Positions 29,955-37,786 of a stretch of DNA of 48,849 bases are shown here, piece after piece; within the stretch, counting starts at the first letter, position 1; every line of letters starts with the position of its first letter. The DNA is from a virus, in IMG/VR virus record IMGVR_UViG_3300030406_003081, positions 1-48,849 of that record; one strand, 5' to 3'. The notes under the pieces are model-generated. The model searched no databases, was not told the DNA's origin, and saw only the letters and a program-made list of their open reading frames with translations. A program made the position numbers and the translations under genes.

Positions 29955-31352
29955 ATGCTACTCAAAGAATACCGTGCTGTTGAACGATTCCCCATTTTGA
30001 AGGCATACCTTCATCACTTTTCGCAGACTTCAATGAAGAACGAGATGCCGGGTTTGTTGTCATTCTTTTTCATTCAAGGTCAAACAAGCCTACCGTACAT
30101 TCGCCTACCCACTGGCGACACGCACCTTGACTTGCGAGTGCATGTCTTTTGGATTCAACCATCCCGTACAGGGAAGTCAATCGCTTGGAACTTCATCAGT
30201 GACATCATGGAGCAGGCTGAGATTCCCTTTGAGTTGTTTGCTTCCGGTACAGACGCAGGATTGATTGGCTCAACCAACGCTATTCTTGATGAGAACAACA
30301 AACCTACGGGCGAAGTGGAGACTGTAGAAGGACTCCTTGCAGGGCGTAAGGCCATCAATTTTGACGAAGGCTCCATCCTCCTCACACCCAACAAACACAG
30401 TCAAGAGACAGTGTTGTACCTGCAAACAGCGTGCAACCCTGTAGGTAGCGGCAATAACACACTCGTGAAGCACATGAAGGGGAACAAGATTGAGTGTCCC
30501 TCACTGGTGTCCTTGTGGATTACCACCTACCCACCAAAGGGCGTGAAGGACTATGTTCTCACGAAAGGTATCTTCCAGCGTGTGTTGTTGTACTACCGCC
30601 ACTGGGACATGGACGAGCGACAGGAAGTAAGCAATCGCCGTCTTGGTACCTTCTTTGGCCGACCACCCAAGAATGAAATCACCAAGGATGATTTGTACAA
30701 TTACTTCAAGGACACAGACAAACGCCTTCGTGACCGTCTGCTTGACATGGGAGAACTTACCTTTACGCAGTGGTCGGAAATGAGCGGCGACGAGAAAGAA
30801 GAGGTTGTACAGGAGTACATGTGGGAGATGTTCACTCCTGCTAACGACTATCAAACCGCACTGTACCAAGCGTCCGATGAATTGTACGACTTGTTGCGTA
30901 ACATGAGTCCATCCATGTCCGAGATTGTGGCATCGTTTACACCAGCCATTGAGAATTACTTGGGTATCTTCTCAGTACACATGGCCATCCTTGACGAGAA
31001 GTGGGAGGTCACTGCCGAGCATGTTGACTTGGCTCACGAGATTTTGATTGACCTGTTTCAAAACCTCATCGCATGGCTTGAGGACTCGGTTGAGGTTGGT
31101 GGCAACAAGCAGAAGGAAGCCAAGGCTCACGAGGGTATGATTGCCGCTTACAACGAGTGTCAAGCCTACGAGATTGAGGGCTATGGTGATGGCTGGCGGT
31201 TACGCTCCATGTTCTTCACCACCTACATGGACAAGGCTAAGGTGTCCAAGAGTACCGCCGAAAGGCACTTCAAGGATTACGGTGGCTCCTTGTTCAAGAG
31301 CAGAAAGAGCGGTGGGCGTGTGTTCATTCGCAAGGTAGGCGATGCACAATGA
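29955..31352 (+). CDS. Putative P-loop replicative helicase
   Basis: The product has 465 residues. The start at 29955 fits promoter copy 6; an upstream in-frame start would overlap the nuclease gene. QPSRTGKS (68-75) is a Walker A lacking its first Gly, INFDEGS (Asp137, Glu138) is a Walker B, SLWITTYPP is a sensor-like strand, and GIFQRVLLYYRHW may hold an arginine finger. The C-terminal 60 residues look like a winged helix (KVSKSTAERHFKDYG, GGRVFIRK). This build is that of an AAA+ or DUF3987-like helicase; no other helicase candidate is visible in the window. The exact family is uncertain. Confidence 0.65.
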   Translation: MLLKEYRAVERFPILKAYLHHFSQTSMKNEMPGLLSFFFIQGQTSLPYIRLPTGDTHLDLRVHVFWIQPSRTGKSIAWNFISDIMEQAEIPFELFASGTDAGLIGSTNAILDENNKPTGEVETVEGLLAGRKAINFDEGSILLTPNKHSQETVLYLQTACNPVGSGNNTLVKHMKGNKIECPSLVSLWITTYPPKGVKDYVLTKGIFQRVLLYYRHWDMDERQEVSNRRLGTFFGRPPKNEITKDDLYNYFKDTDKRLRDRLLDMGELTFTQWSEMSGDEKEEVVQEYMWEMFTPANDYQTALYQASDELYDLLRNMSPSMSEIVASFTPAIENYLGIFSVHMAILDEKWEVTAEHVDLAHEILIDLFQNLIAWLEDSVEVGGNKQKEAKAHEGMIAAYNECQAYEIEGYGDGWRLRSMFFTTYMDKAKVSKSTAERHFKDYGGSLFKSRKSGGRVFIRKVGDAQ

Positions 31353-31951
31353 GCGATATACTGGCACTTGACATTGAAACTGCGAACTTTTCTCATGAAA
31401 TAGGTGGGTGGCATAACACTCACCTGTTTGAGCCATCGGTGGCCGCTACATGGGACGGGCACGACGGAACGATTTATTGCAACGAGGGGTTGGATGTGGA
31501 CAGCACGGTGAAAGCCTTGCACCCACGCACCCTCGGTGATGATTTGGCCGACCATGTAAACAAGGGTGGTAAAATCCTTGGACACAACATAAAGGCGTTT
31601 GACCTACCAGTGCTAAGGGATGCACTGGATTGCTGGACAGCCAGCGACTTGATGAAGTCGGATGCTGTCATTGATACTCGCAACTTGGTACGCAGTGCAT
31701 CACTGAGTGTTGAGAGGGTGGACACATCGCTTGGAATGCTTACCAAGCACACCTTCAACACCAACAAGTTGATGAACAGTGCTGATGCACCCGTGGCTTG
31801 GAGAGAAGGCCGGTACGACGAGGTAGCGAAGTATTGCTTGAGCGATGCTAAACTCACCTATGACTTGTACCAGTTTGGAAAAGCCGAGGGACATGTCCTC
31901 TCAAGAAGCCTTGAGTCGGGAGAAGTTGTAGAAATTGAAGTGGATTGGTGA
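31349..31951 (+). CDS. DEDD-type 3'-5' exonuclease
   Basis: The product has 200 residues. LALDIETA (Asp8, Glu10), GHNIKAFDLPVL (Asn80, Asp85) and YCLSD (Tyr162, Asp166) are the Exo I, II and III motifs of the DEDDy class. It is a free-standing proofreading-type nuclease in addition to the one built into PolB. The start overlaps the helicase stop; the end lies 5 bases before the thermosome start. It could trim 3' ends in recombination or repair. Confidence 0.85.
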   Translation: MSDILALDIETANFSHEIGGWHNTHLFEPSVAATWDGHDGTIYCNEGLDVDSTVKALHPRTLGDDLADHVNKGGKILGHNIKAFDLPVLRDALDCWTASDLMKSDAVIDTRNLVRSASLSVERVDTSLGMLTKHTFNTNKLMNSADAPVAWREGRYDEVAKYCLSDAKLTYDLYQFGKAEGHVLSRSLESGEVVEIEVDW

Positions 31952-31956
31952 AGACA

Positions 31957-33465
31957 ATGACGGAGAAAGATAGCGCAAAAGGCGGAAAAGCACAGATACA
32001 CAACATTCGGGCGGCAAAGACGGTTGCTGAAACTGTCAAGACAACGCTTGGCCCGATGGGTATGGACAAGATGATGGTTGACGGTGGCGGAAATGTCATC
32101 GTCACGAATGACGGAGCAACAATCCTGCGAGAGTTGGATGTCTCCCACCCCGGTGGGAAGATGATTGCAGAAGTCGCTCGTACCCAAGAGTCGCTGTGTT
32201 ACGATGGAACAACGAGTACGGTCGTCCTTTCGGGGCAACTGCTCGGCAACAGCGAGATGCTGTTTGAGAAGGGGTTGCACCCCAATGTGATTTGCCGTGG
32301 CTACCACGAGGCCGCACAAATGGCGGTGAAGTATCTCGCTGATGAGGTGGCACAGGACAGCCAAGACCGAGACAGGCTCGTGCATGTAGCCAAGACCGCC
32401 ATTACGGGTAAGACCCTTGAAACGGCTCTTGATGCAGTGGCCGAACTGTGTGTGAGCGCAGTGGAGAAGGCTGGCGATGCTGAGAGCGTCAAGGTCGTGT
32501 CATTCCCCGGTGGCTCGCTTGAGGACTCATACCTGTACAACGGTGTGATTGTCAACAAGGACTTCGTGCTTGAAGGCGAAGACATGTACGGACGCATGGT
32601 TCTCATCAACACGGGTCTTGAGACTGAGAAGGCTGAGGACAATGTGCAGGTGCAACTTGATGCCAAGTCGTATCAGTCTTTCAAGGGTGCAAGCAAAGCA
32701 GACCTCATCAGCAGTGCAAAGCACATCGTGAACAACTTGACACACGGCGGCGTTGTGTTTGTGCGTGATGGTGTGAGTGATACGGTGTGTTCGTATCTCA
32801 AGAAAAACGGCATCATGGTTGTACGCCGTATGCCCGAATCAGTCATGCGCTCGTTAAGTCGTTTGTCAGGCATAGAAATTGTTCAAACACCCGAAGAAAT
32901 TGAAGATGTTGCTGAAGTTTCAATTACTCGTAAAAGGAGAAACGATGTTTGGTATTTGTTTGTTGGAGACAGCGACCTTGGAAGTGGAGAGGCAACGCTT
33001 GTGTTGCGTGGTGCCACCTCGCATACGCTGGAAGAGGTTGAGCGTGGGTTTGATGATGCACTGGGTGTTGTCTCGTTGGTCATGAAGAGCGGGCAGTTCG
33101 TCGTGGGTGGAGGCAACGCCTATGTGCGTATGGCCACACACCTGCGCCAACATGCCGCCTCGGTGGGTGGACGGGCACAGATGGCCATTGAGTCGTTTGC
33201 TGATGCCTTGGAGGTTATTCCTGCCACCATCGCTGAGAACGCTGGTCATGACCCGCTGGACACGATTCTTGCCATGCGCCACGAAATCCTACAAGGTAGG
33301 GTGTCGGTCGGCCCCGATGTCACCGAAGGTGGTGTACGGGACTTGCTGGCTGATGGCGTGGTTGAGCCTGTGGCATTGGTGCGCCAAGCCGTGCTGAGCG
33401 CAGGGGAGGTCACCAACGCCATTCTACGCATTGACGACATTGTGGCTCGCCGCCCCGTACAGTGA
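31957..33465 (+). CDS. thsA: Group II chaperonin (thermosome) subunit
   Basis: The product has 502 residues from the ATG at 31957 (a TTG at 31945 is in frame). LGPMGMDKM (31-39), NDGATIL (51-57), DGTTSTV (83-89), FADALEVIPATIAENAGHDPLD and ILRIDDIVAR are thermosome signatures for ATP binding and hydrolysis. The usual GGGAxE motif is GGGNAY. The Gly/Met-rich tail of cellular thermosomes is absent. The protein is slightly short but seems intact. Viral thermosomes are known in magroviruses. It probably forms rings alone or mixes with host subunits to fold viral proteins. A short AT-rich patch lies at about 32870-32945. Confidence 0.93.
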   Translation: MTEKDSAKGGKAQIHNIRAAKTVAETVKTTLGPMGMDKMMVDGGGNVIVTNDGATILRELDVSHPGGKMIAEVARTQESLCYDGTTSTVVLSGQLLGNSEMLFEKGLHPNVICRGYHEAAQMAVKYLADEVAQDSQDRDRLVHVAKTAITGKTLETALDAVAELCVSAVEKAGDAESVKVVSFPGGSLEDSYLYNGVIVNKDFVLEGEDMYGRMVLINTGLETEKAEDNVQVQLDAKSYQSFKGASKADLISSAKHIVNNLTHGGVVFVRDGVSDTVCSYLKKNGIMVVRRMPESVMRSLSRLSGIEIVQTPEEIEDVAEVSITRKRRNDVWYLFVGDSDLGSGEATLVLRGATSHTLEEVERGFDDALGVVSLVMKSGQFVVGGGNAYVRMATHLRQHAASVGGRAQMAIESFADALEVIPATIAENAGHDPLDTILAMRHEILQGRVSVGPDVTEGGVRDLLADGVVEPVALVRQAVLSAGEVTNAILRIDDIVARRPVQ

Positions 33466-33469
33466 TAAC

Positions 33470-33694
33470 ATGGGCAAACTGATGGACAAGTTGAGGCAGA
33501 AGTGCCCCGTGTGCAAAGCGCACGAGATACCTCGTCGCCTGCGTGGTCGCTTCATTGACTACGACAGCGAGCGTGTGTACCTTTTGCACTGTCGCAAGTG
33601 TGGTTTCTTTTGGCTTGACCCATCGGTGAAGAAACTCAAGCCGTATCGTTTGAAGGGTGTTTATTTGCACCCATCAATGGACGAACAAGAGTAA
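33470..33694 (+). CDS. Small zinc-ribbon protein
   Basis: The product has 74 residues. CPVC (10-13) and CRKCG (about 40) make a zinc ribbon with basic surroundings. It closes the plus-strand gene block; its stop is one base away from the stop of the convergent minus-strand gene. ATG at 33470, 4 bases after the thermosome stop. No obvious terminator follows. Confidence 0.65.
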   Translation: MGKLMDKLRQKCPVCKAHEIPRRLRGRFIDYDSERVYLLHCRKCGFFWLDPSVKKLKPYRLKGVYLHPSMDEQE

Positions 33695-33695
33695 A

Positions 33696-34364
33696 TCACA
33701 TTTGTTGCATAACATTGCCGGGAAGCATTTGCACATTATCGGGGTTGCCCCTTCTGCCTTGTCGTTCCATAAAGCGGTTGAATACTTCTTCAAAATCCTC
33801 GCTGTCCCTTGGACTCATTTGACCGTATTCCTGCGGTTCATATGGCCTAAAATCCGTTTGGAAATAATTCATGGGTGAAGGAGCGGCACCGGGTATTTGC
33901 AAGAGGTTAAGAACCGCATCGGGTGTACTATCGGGCTGATTGCTCACAGACACACCGGGCGGTTTGTCACTCAGTAGAGGTGCTTTTGAGCCACGACCAT
34001 AATCACGAGTGTCCATTCTTCCGCTCAATTGCGCCATCGGGCCACTTCCGAACATTCGCTTCATTTTATCAGTCGGCATATCAGTGTACTCTTGAGGCAT
34101 GTGTCTCAATCTACTTCTTGGAAAACGACCAGCGACAGTTTCCGTTTGTTCTCCAAACGGCGAAGGTACCGCCGCCAGTTGGTCTTCACTCAATCCGGCA
34201 GTATTTCGGTTTAGCCTCCTGTGTAAATGACCAGCAATCGCAGGGTGCATCGCTTGACTAAGGGCAGACCCAGTAAGAGGGGTTTTAGGGTCACGAACAC
34301 GATAATCGGGGTCTGCTTTGAGCAACGACCACGCAAAATCTATCGGCTTCATTAAAACACCCAT
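33696..34364 (-). CDS. Hypothetical virion-associated protein
   Basis: The product has 222 residues, rich in Pro, Gly, Met and Arg, of low predicted order. It starts MGVLMKPIDFAWSLLKADP; the Met at residue 5 is an alternative start and the segment after it resembles short helical openings of phage structural proteins. It is the last gene of the minus-strand structural block. Such disordered, Pro-rich proteins often bridge parts of virions, but no family is recognised. Confidence 0.55.
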   Translation of the reverse strand: MGVLMKPIDFAWSLLKADPDYRVRDPKTPLTGSALSQAMHPAIAGHLHRRLNRNTAGLSEDQLAAVPSPFGEQTETVAGRFPRSRLRHMPQEYTDMPTDKMKRMFGSGPMAQLSGRMDTRDYGRGSKAPLLSDKPPGVSVSNQPDSTPDAVLNLLQIPGAAPSPMNYFQTDFRPYEPQEYGQMSPRDSEDFEEVFNRFMERQGRRGNPDNVQMLPGNVMQQM

Positions 34365-34383
34365 GAAGTCAAACTACTAAAAA

Positions 34384-35553
34384 TCACTGCAACCGTACAA
34401 AAGTCGGGTCGGTGGCGTGGCTCACCGTGCATACGAAGCGAGCATAGCCTCCGTCAGCGTCAGCGGTATCACCAATGGCTGATGTGGTGGAGTTGGTCAA
34501 TGCGAATGTGCCGGTATTTGAACCATGAGTGTTTTTAATCTCAATGATGTAGCCAGCAGGGAATGGCCCGCTGGTGGTGATGGTGAATGTACCGCTTGGT
34601 GTCAGCACGAGAATGTTCGCATCGGCGGCAGTAAGGTCAATGCTCGTGGCTGTACTGGTCAGCACACGGTCAAACACCGAGCGGGTGAAACGAGCGGCGT
34701 GGGTGCCGCTGTAGTACAACACATCCTTGCCGTTGTCGCCTGCTGTCGTGCTGGCAATTTGCGCTCCGAATGATTGCCACAGCCCACCAAGGCGGCTGGC
34801 GGTAAAGTTGCCAGTGTCGCCGTTAAACGCATCAAGTTCAGCATGTGTGTCAACTGGGGTGGTGGCGGCTACGGCACCCGTTGTAACAGGAGTAAAGTAA
34901 ATTGGTGAGGGGCGAATGAAAATACGCTTGTCGTTGCTTTCACTGATGCTCAGTTTAAGGTCGCCACCCGATGCCGAGTACACCACACGAATGACCGCAA
35001 GCACCACGCTTTGCGTCACATCAAGCCCGCTGGACTTTGGATTGCTAAGGAAAGCAGATGGGGTAGTGGGGTAAGTATTGGAGGCTGTCGTCACCGCCGA
35101 GCCAAGTTCCCATGTGATGCACTGGTTGGCTGTGTCAGTAGAAACATACACAACGATGAGTGCTTCTTGCCCGCTGGAAAGTGCGCTGTAGGAGGCACGC
35201 TTGTGTGCGCTCGTAGTGGTAAACGCCACATCCTGTGTGCTACCGGGGCCACCTGCGAAAGCATAGACCACGCCATCAATCACAGCGTGCCCACCCTCAA
35301 TACGCACCGTGTAGGTGTTGGTGACTTGCTCACACACGCCCGGTAGGTCTTCGGGTGTGTGTCGCTGTGCATCGCCAGCCGCCGTGTCTTCCTCAAGGAT
35401 GATGCCGTTTCCATGCACACCCTCAAGCATGTTTGTGAGGGACGGGCTGGTGATGTGTTCTCCGTCTTTCAAACTGTCCGTAAACACCCCGCTACCCGTC
35501 ATGGATGCTTGGTTTGCCGCTGTATGTCCCGATAGTGGATTTCCTGTCATCAT
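34384..35553 (-). CDS. Putative virion appendage (fibre/tail) protein
   Basis: The product has 389 residues, dominated by Thr, Ser, Ala and Gly in beta-like runs. The C-terminal 70 (IDLTAADANILVLTPSGTFTITTSGPF, IIEIKNTHGSNTGTFALTNS) resemble beta-stranded repeats of phage fibre or tail-spike tips. The N-terminal 100 may attach to the virion. The start overlaps the upstream stop by 4 bases. The exact role is unknown, but structural origin is likely from position and composition. Confidence 0.6.
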   Translation of the reverse strand: MMTGNPLSGHTAANQASMTGSGVFTDSLKDGEHITSPSLTNMLEGVHGNGIILEEDTAAGDAQRHTPEDLPGVCEQVTNTYTVRIEGGHAVIDGVVYAFAGGPGSTQDVAFTTTSAHKRASYSALSSGQEALIVVYVSTDTANQCITWELGSAVTTASNTYPTTPSAFLSNPKSSGLDVTQSVVLAVIRVVYSASGGDLKLSISESNDKRIFIRPSPIYFTPVTTGAVAATTPVDTHAELDAFNGDTGNFTASRLGGLWQSFGAQIASTTAGDNGKDVLYYSGTHAARFTRSVFDRVLTSTATSIDLTAADANILVLTPSGTFTITTSGPFPAGYIIEIKNTHGSNTGTFALTNSTTSAIGDTADADGGYARFVCTVSHATDPTFVRLQ

Positions 35554-35894
35554 GCCACCTCAATTGCAATTTGGATTTTGAGTTCATTTGCTGATGATTT
35601 GGTTATCGGTGAAATCGTGTACCGTGCTACGGGCGTAAACTCGTTTGTGTCACGAAACTGAATGTACACTTCTTTGATTTGGTCAGCAAATGTAGTGTCG
35701 TAAGGCAACTCAGCCTCAACGAGCAGGGAGGTGTCATCAACTACCGTGATGGTGGGGGTGAGGGTGACAGCAGGGCGACCTGCCGAGCCATCGTCAGTGG
35801 TGGCTGGTGTGCCGTCAAAGCCCAAAATGACCTCGTTGATGTTGCTGGCGAGCGTGTCAAGCAACAACCGTCGCATAAAATCGCTAATCGGCAT
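35550..35894 (-). CDS. Putative tail/baseplate-associated protein
   Basis: The product has 114 residues. A short N-terminal helix (FMRRLLLDTLASNINEVILG) is followed by a beta-sandwich-like body (SLLVEAELPYD, IKEVYIQFRD, RYTISPITK). It overlaps the hub-like gene upstream by 11 bases and the fibre-like gene downstream by 4. It resembles small baseplate proteins in size and context only. Confidence 0.5.
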   Translation of the reverse strand: MPISDFMRRLLLDTLASNINEVILGFDGTPATTDDGSAGRPAVTLTPTITVVDDTSLLVEAELPYDTTFADQIKEVYIQFRDTNEFTPVARYTISPITKSSANELKIQIAIEVA

Positions 35895-37299
35895 AGATGT
35901 TCCTCCGCTCCCTCGTCTTGTTTACACCGATGGGCAAGCCGTTCTTACCGATTTTGCCTCTATCGTGCGTTCCTTTCACACCACCGATGAGGTATGCTGT
36001 GTTAAATACTCCTCTTTCCTTAACCACCGATACGATACGCAATTCCACCTTGCCGAACAAGGCCAAGTTCTGTTCTACCACCTGTACATAGGTGGCGGGG
36101 TTGCTGTCGTTTGCGCCCACGGTACTGCCCTCAGCCACGCCTTGTAAGATGCCTTCAATACCTGTGTCAAGGTTCATCATCGTAAGGTCGCTCATGTTCT
36201 TCATTGGCATGTGTTTGATTTCCGTGACGACCTTATTGCCACCATCGTACTTGACAGTCATGCCGGGGCGCAAGTTGAGCAGGTTGAGGTGGCCACCACT
36301 GGATATTGAGCCACGGATAAGCGAGCGTGATTTGAGTACCTGTCGTGCGACACGGCGGGCGGCGTTAGTGGTGCGGGCGGTGTTGTCCACGATGGGTGCG
36401 CTGTCCTCTCGCACCTCCTCTACCTGTCCTTCTACATCGTCCACCGTGACAATCACCAAGTCATTGAGAGCCAATGGTTGACCCTGTATGGTGACACGGT
36501 TGGAGATGTTCTCAATTGGGTTATCGGTCTTGGCACCAAATCGCAAGTTTTTGTCCACAAACACGCTTGCCTCGCTGAATGTGATGGGGATGTACAGCAG
36601 GTTGCCAAAACGGTCAAGCAAGAGCATACGGCTGTCGTGTCGGCCAAGGAAGCGCAGGGCGGTCATCAGATTCATGTTGTTGAAGTCATGACCCACGAAG
36701 CGTGTGCTATGCTTGCGTGCTGATGATGCGGTGACATTTTGTGGGCGTGAGATGTTCACGCTGGTTGCGCCGCTGTTGATGGACTCGCCAAGACGCACAG
36801 CCAAGTCCGTGGTACGCAGGCCCACATCAACAGGCTGGCCAAGTTTGACGGTGCGACCAGTGAAACCGATACCGTCCAGCGTCTTGCCCTTCATATTGCG
36901 TAGGTTCACCAGCACACCAAACGATGATGACTCAACCGTGTGCGGCAGTAGGCGTTGCGCTGATGCGTCTGCGTTGTAGATGAGCATAGGGCTGTTGGTG
37001 CTGGAAATTAAATCATCAGCAAAGAAAGGAGCGGTATTGAGCGAGTGGCCGGGGATGTTGTTATGCGACAATTGGATGTACGATTCGCCCTCAAGAATGC
37101 GATAATTGCGTTGCGGCATCACTTGTAAATTACGAGTATTTTTCTTCTCCACCGTGACCTTAGCCTTGTTTGCCTTTTGCACGCTGATACGACCGTGATG
37201 AATGGCGTTGTCCACGAATACGGGCTTACGCACATGCGTCATGACCTCATCTGCGTCAGTGCTGTACCGACCAGTCCTTGTGTTCTTGAGGACGGTCAT
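35884..37299 (-). CDS. Putative tail or baseplate hub protein (late-control-D-like segment)
   Basis: The product has 471 residues. The region from about residue 300 to 385 (ARTTNAARRVARQVLKSRSLIRGSI, LLNLRPGMTVKYDGG, VVTEIKHMPM) follows the layout of phage hub proteins of the gpD/gp27 type, where a helix carrying Ala and Arg is followed by a strand with a PG turn. The N-terminal half is beta-rich (SYIQLSHNNIPGH). Placement among long structural genes agrees. The call is tentative. Confidence 0.5.
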   Translation of the reverse strand: MTVLKNTRTGRYSTDADEVMTHVRKPVFVDNAIHHGRISVQKANKAKVTVEKKNTRNLQVMPQRNYRILEGESYIQLSHNNIPGHSLNTAPFFADDLISSTNSPMLIYNADASAQRLLPHTVESSSFGVLVNLRNMKGKTLDGIGFTGRTVKLGQPVDVGLRTTDLAVRLGESINSGATSVNISRPQNVTASSARKHSTRFVGHDFNNMNLMTALRFLGRHDSRMLLLDRFGNLLYIPITFSEASVFVDKNLRFGAKTDNPIENISNRVTIQGQPLALNDLVIVTVDDVEGQVEEVREDSAPIVDNTARTTNAARRVARQVLKSRSLIRGSISSGGHLNLLNLRPGMTVKYDGGNKVVTEIKHMPMKNMSDLTMMNLDTGIEGILQGVAEGSTVGANDSNPATYVQVVEQNLALFGKVELRIVSVVKERGVFNTAYLIGGVKGTHDRGKIGKNGLPIGVNKTRERRNIYAD

Positions 37300-37439
37300 T
37301 CACACCGCTCCTTCAAGTGTTCCCATGCTTTTTTCATGGGTAATTTTTTACCCTTTGGCGTTTTTTTCTCAAATTCACGAGCCATTTTTGGATGTTTGGC
37401 ATACATGAAACGCCGCTGTGCTTGACTTACGAATGGCAC
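37296..37439 (-). CDS. Small phage-type basic protein, GTG start
   Basis: The product has 47 residues. MPFVSQAQRRFMYAKHP followed by a TPKGKKLP segment is a pattern common in small proteins of tailed phages (often MPFxSxAQRRxxxAKHP). The GTG at 37439 is 5 bases from GGTGA on the minus strand. The stop overlaps the next ATG as ATGA. Function not known; the basic charge suggests DNA or scaffold binding in the virion. Confidence 0.7.
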   Translation of the reverse strand: MPFVSQAQRRFMYAKHPKMAREFEKKTPKGKKLPMKKAWEHLKERCE

Positions 37440-37450
37440 ATGACTTCACC

Positions 37451-37786
37451 TCAGCAGTTCCATCGCTTCAAAGCCGCTCCTTTGGGTGTCAGTTTACCTT
37501 TCTTGCTGGTCGGGCCTTTTACGCCCGACATACGAGCGCAAAACGACTTACGACGCTTTGCCTTCTTTGAGCCGGGCTTAAGTTTGCTCGGCTTGGTTGT
37601 CACTGGCGGCTTGAGGTTCGCACCCTCTTTACGCTTAGCGGCGGCACGACCCTTGGCGTTCAGCCCACCTTTGCGGTGGTGCTTGTTTGGGTTGTAGCCA
37701 TGAAATGGTTTGCTCTTCTTCTTGGCTTTCATCACTGCAAAAGCCAGTTCAGCAGGAGAACAACAATCACAAAAGTCGTAGTCCAT
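37451..37786 (-). CDS. Basic KGG-type phage protein (DUF6321-like)
   Basis: The product has 111 residues, very rich in Lys. NPNKHHRKGGLNAKGRAAAK, GANLKPPVT and SFCARMSGVKGP follow a pattern I know from small phage proteins with a KGGLNAKGR core, probably the DUF6321 type; I am unsure of the Pfam name. The ATG at 37786 overlaps the stop of the giant gene by one base. A DFCDCCS start adds cysteines. It could neutralise packaged DNA or join tail parts. Confidence 0.65.
   Translation of the reverse strand: MDYDFCDCCSPAELAFAVMKAKKKSKPFHGYNPNKHHRKGGLNAKGRAAAKRKEGANLKPPVTTKPSKLKPGSKKAKRRKSFCARMSGVKGPTSKKGKLTPKGAALKRWNC

Noticed and set aside
33694-33760. Terminator hairpin between the convergent blocks
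   Set aside because: No stable inverted repeat or T-run is visible, and the stop codons are one base apart.
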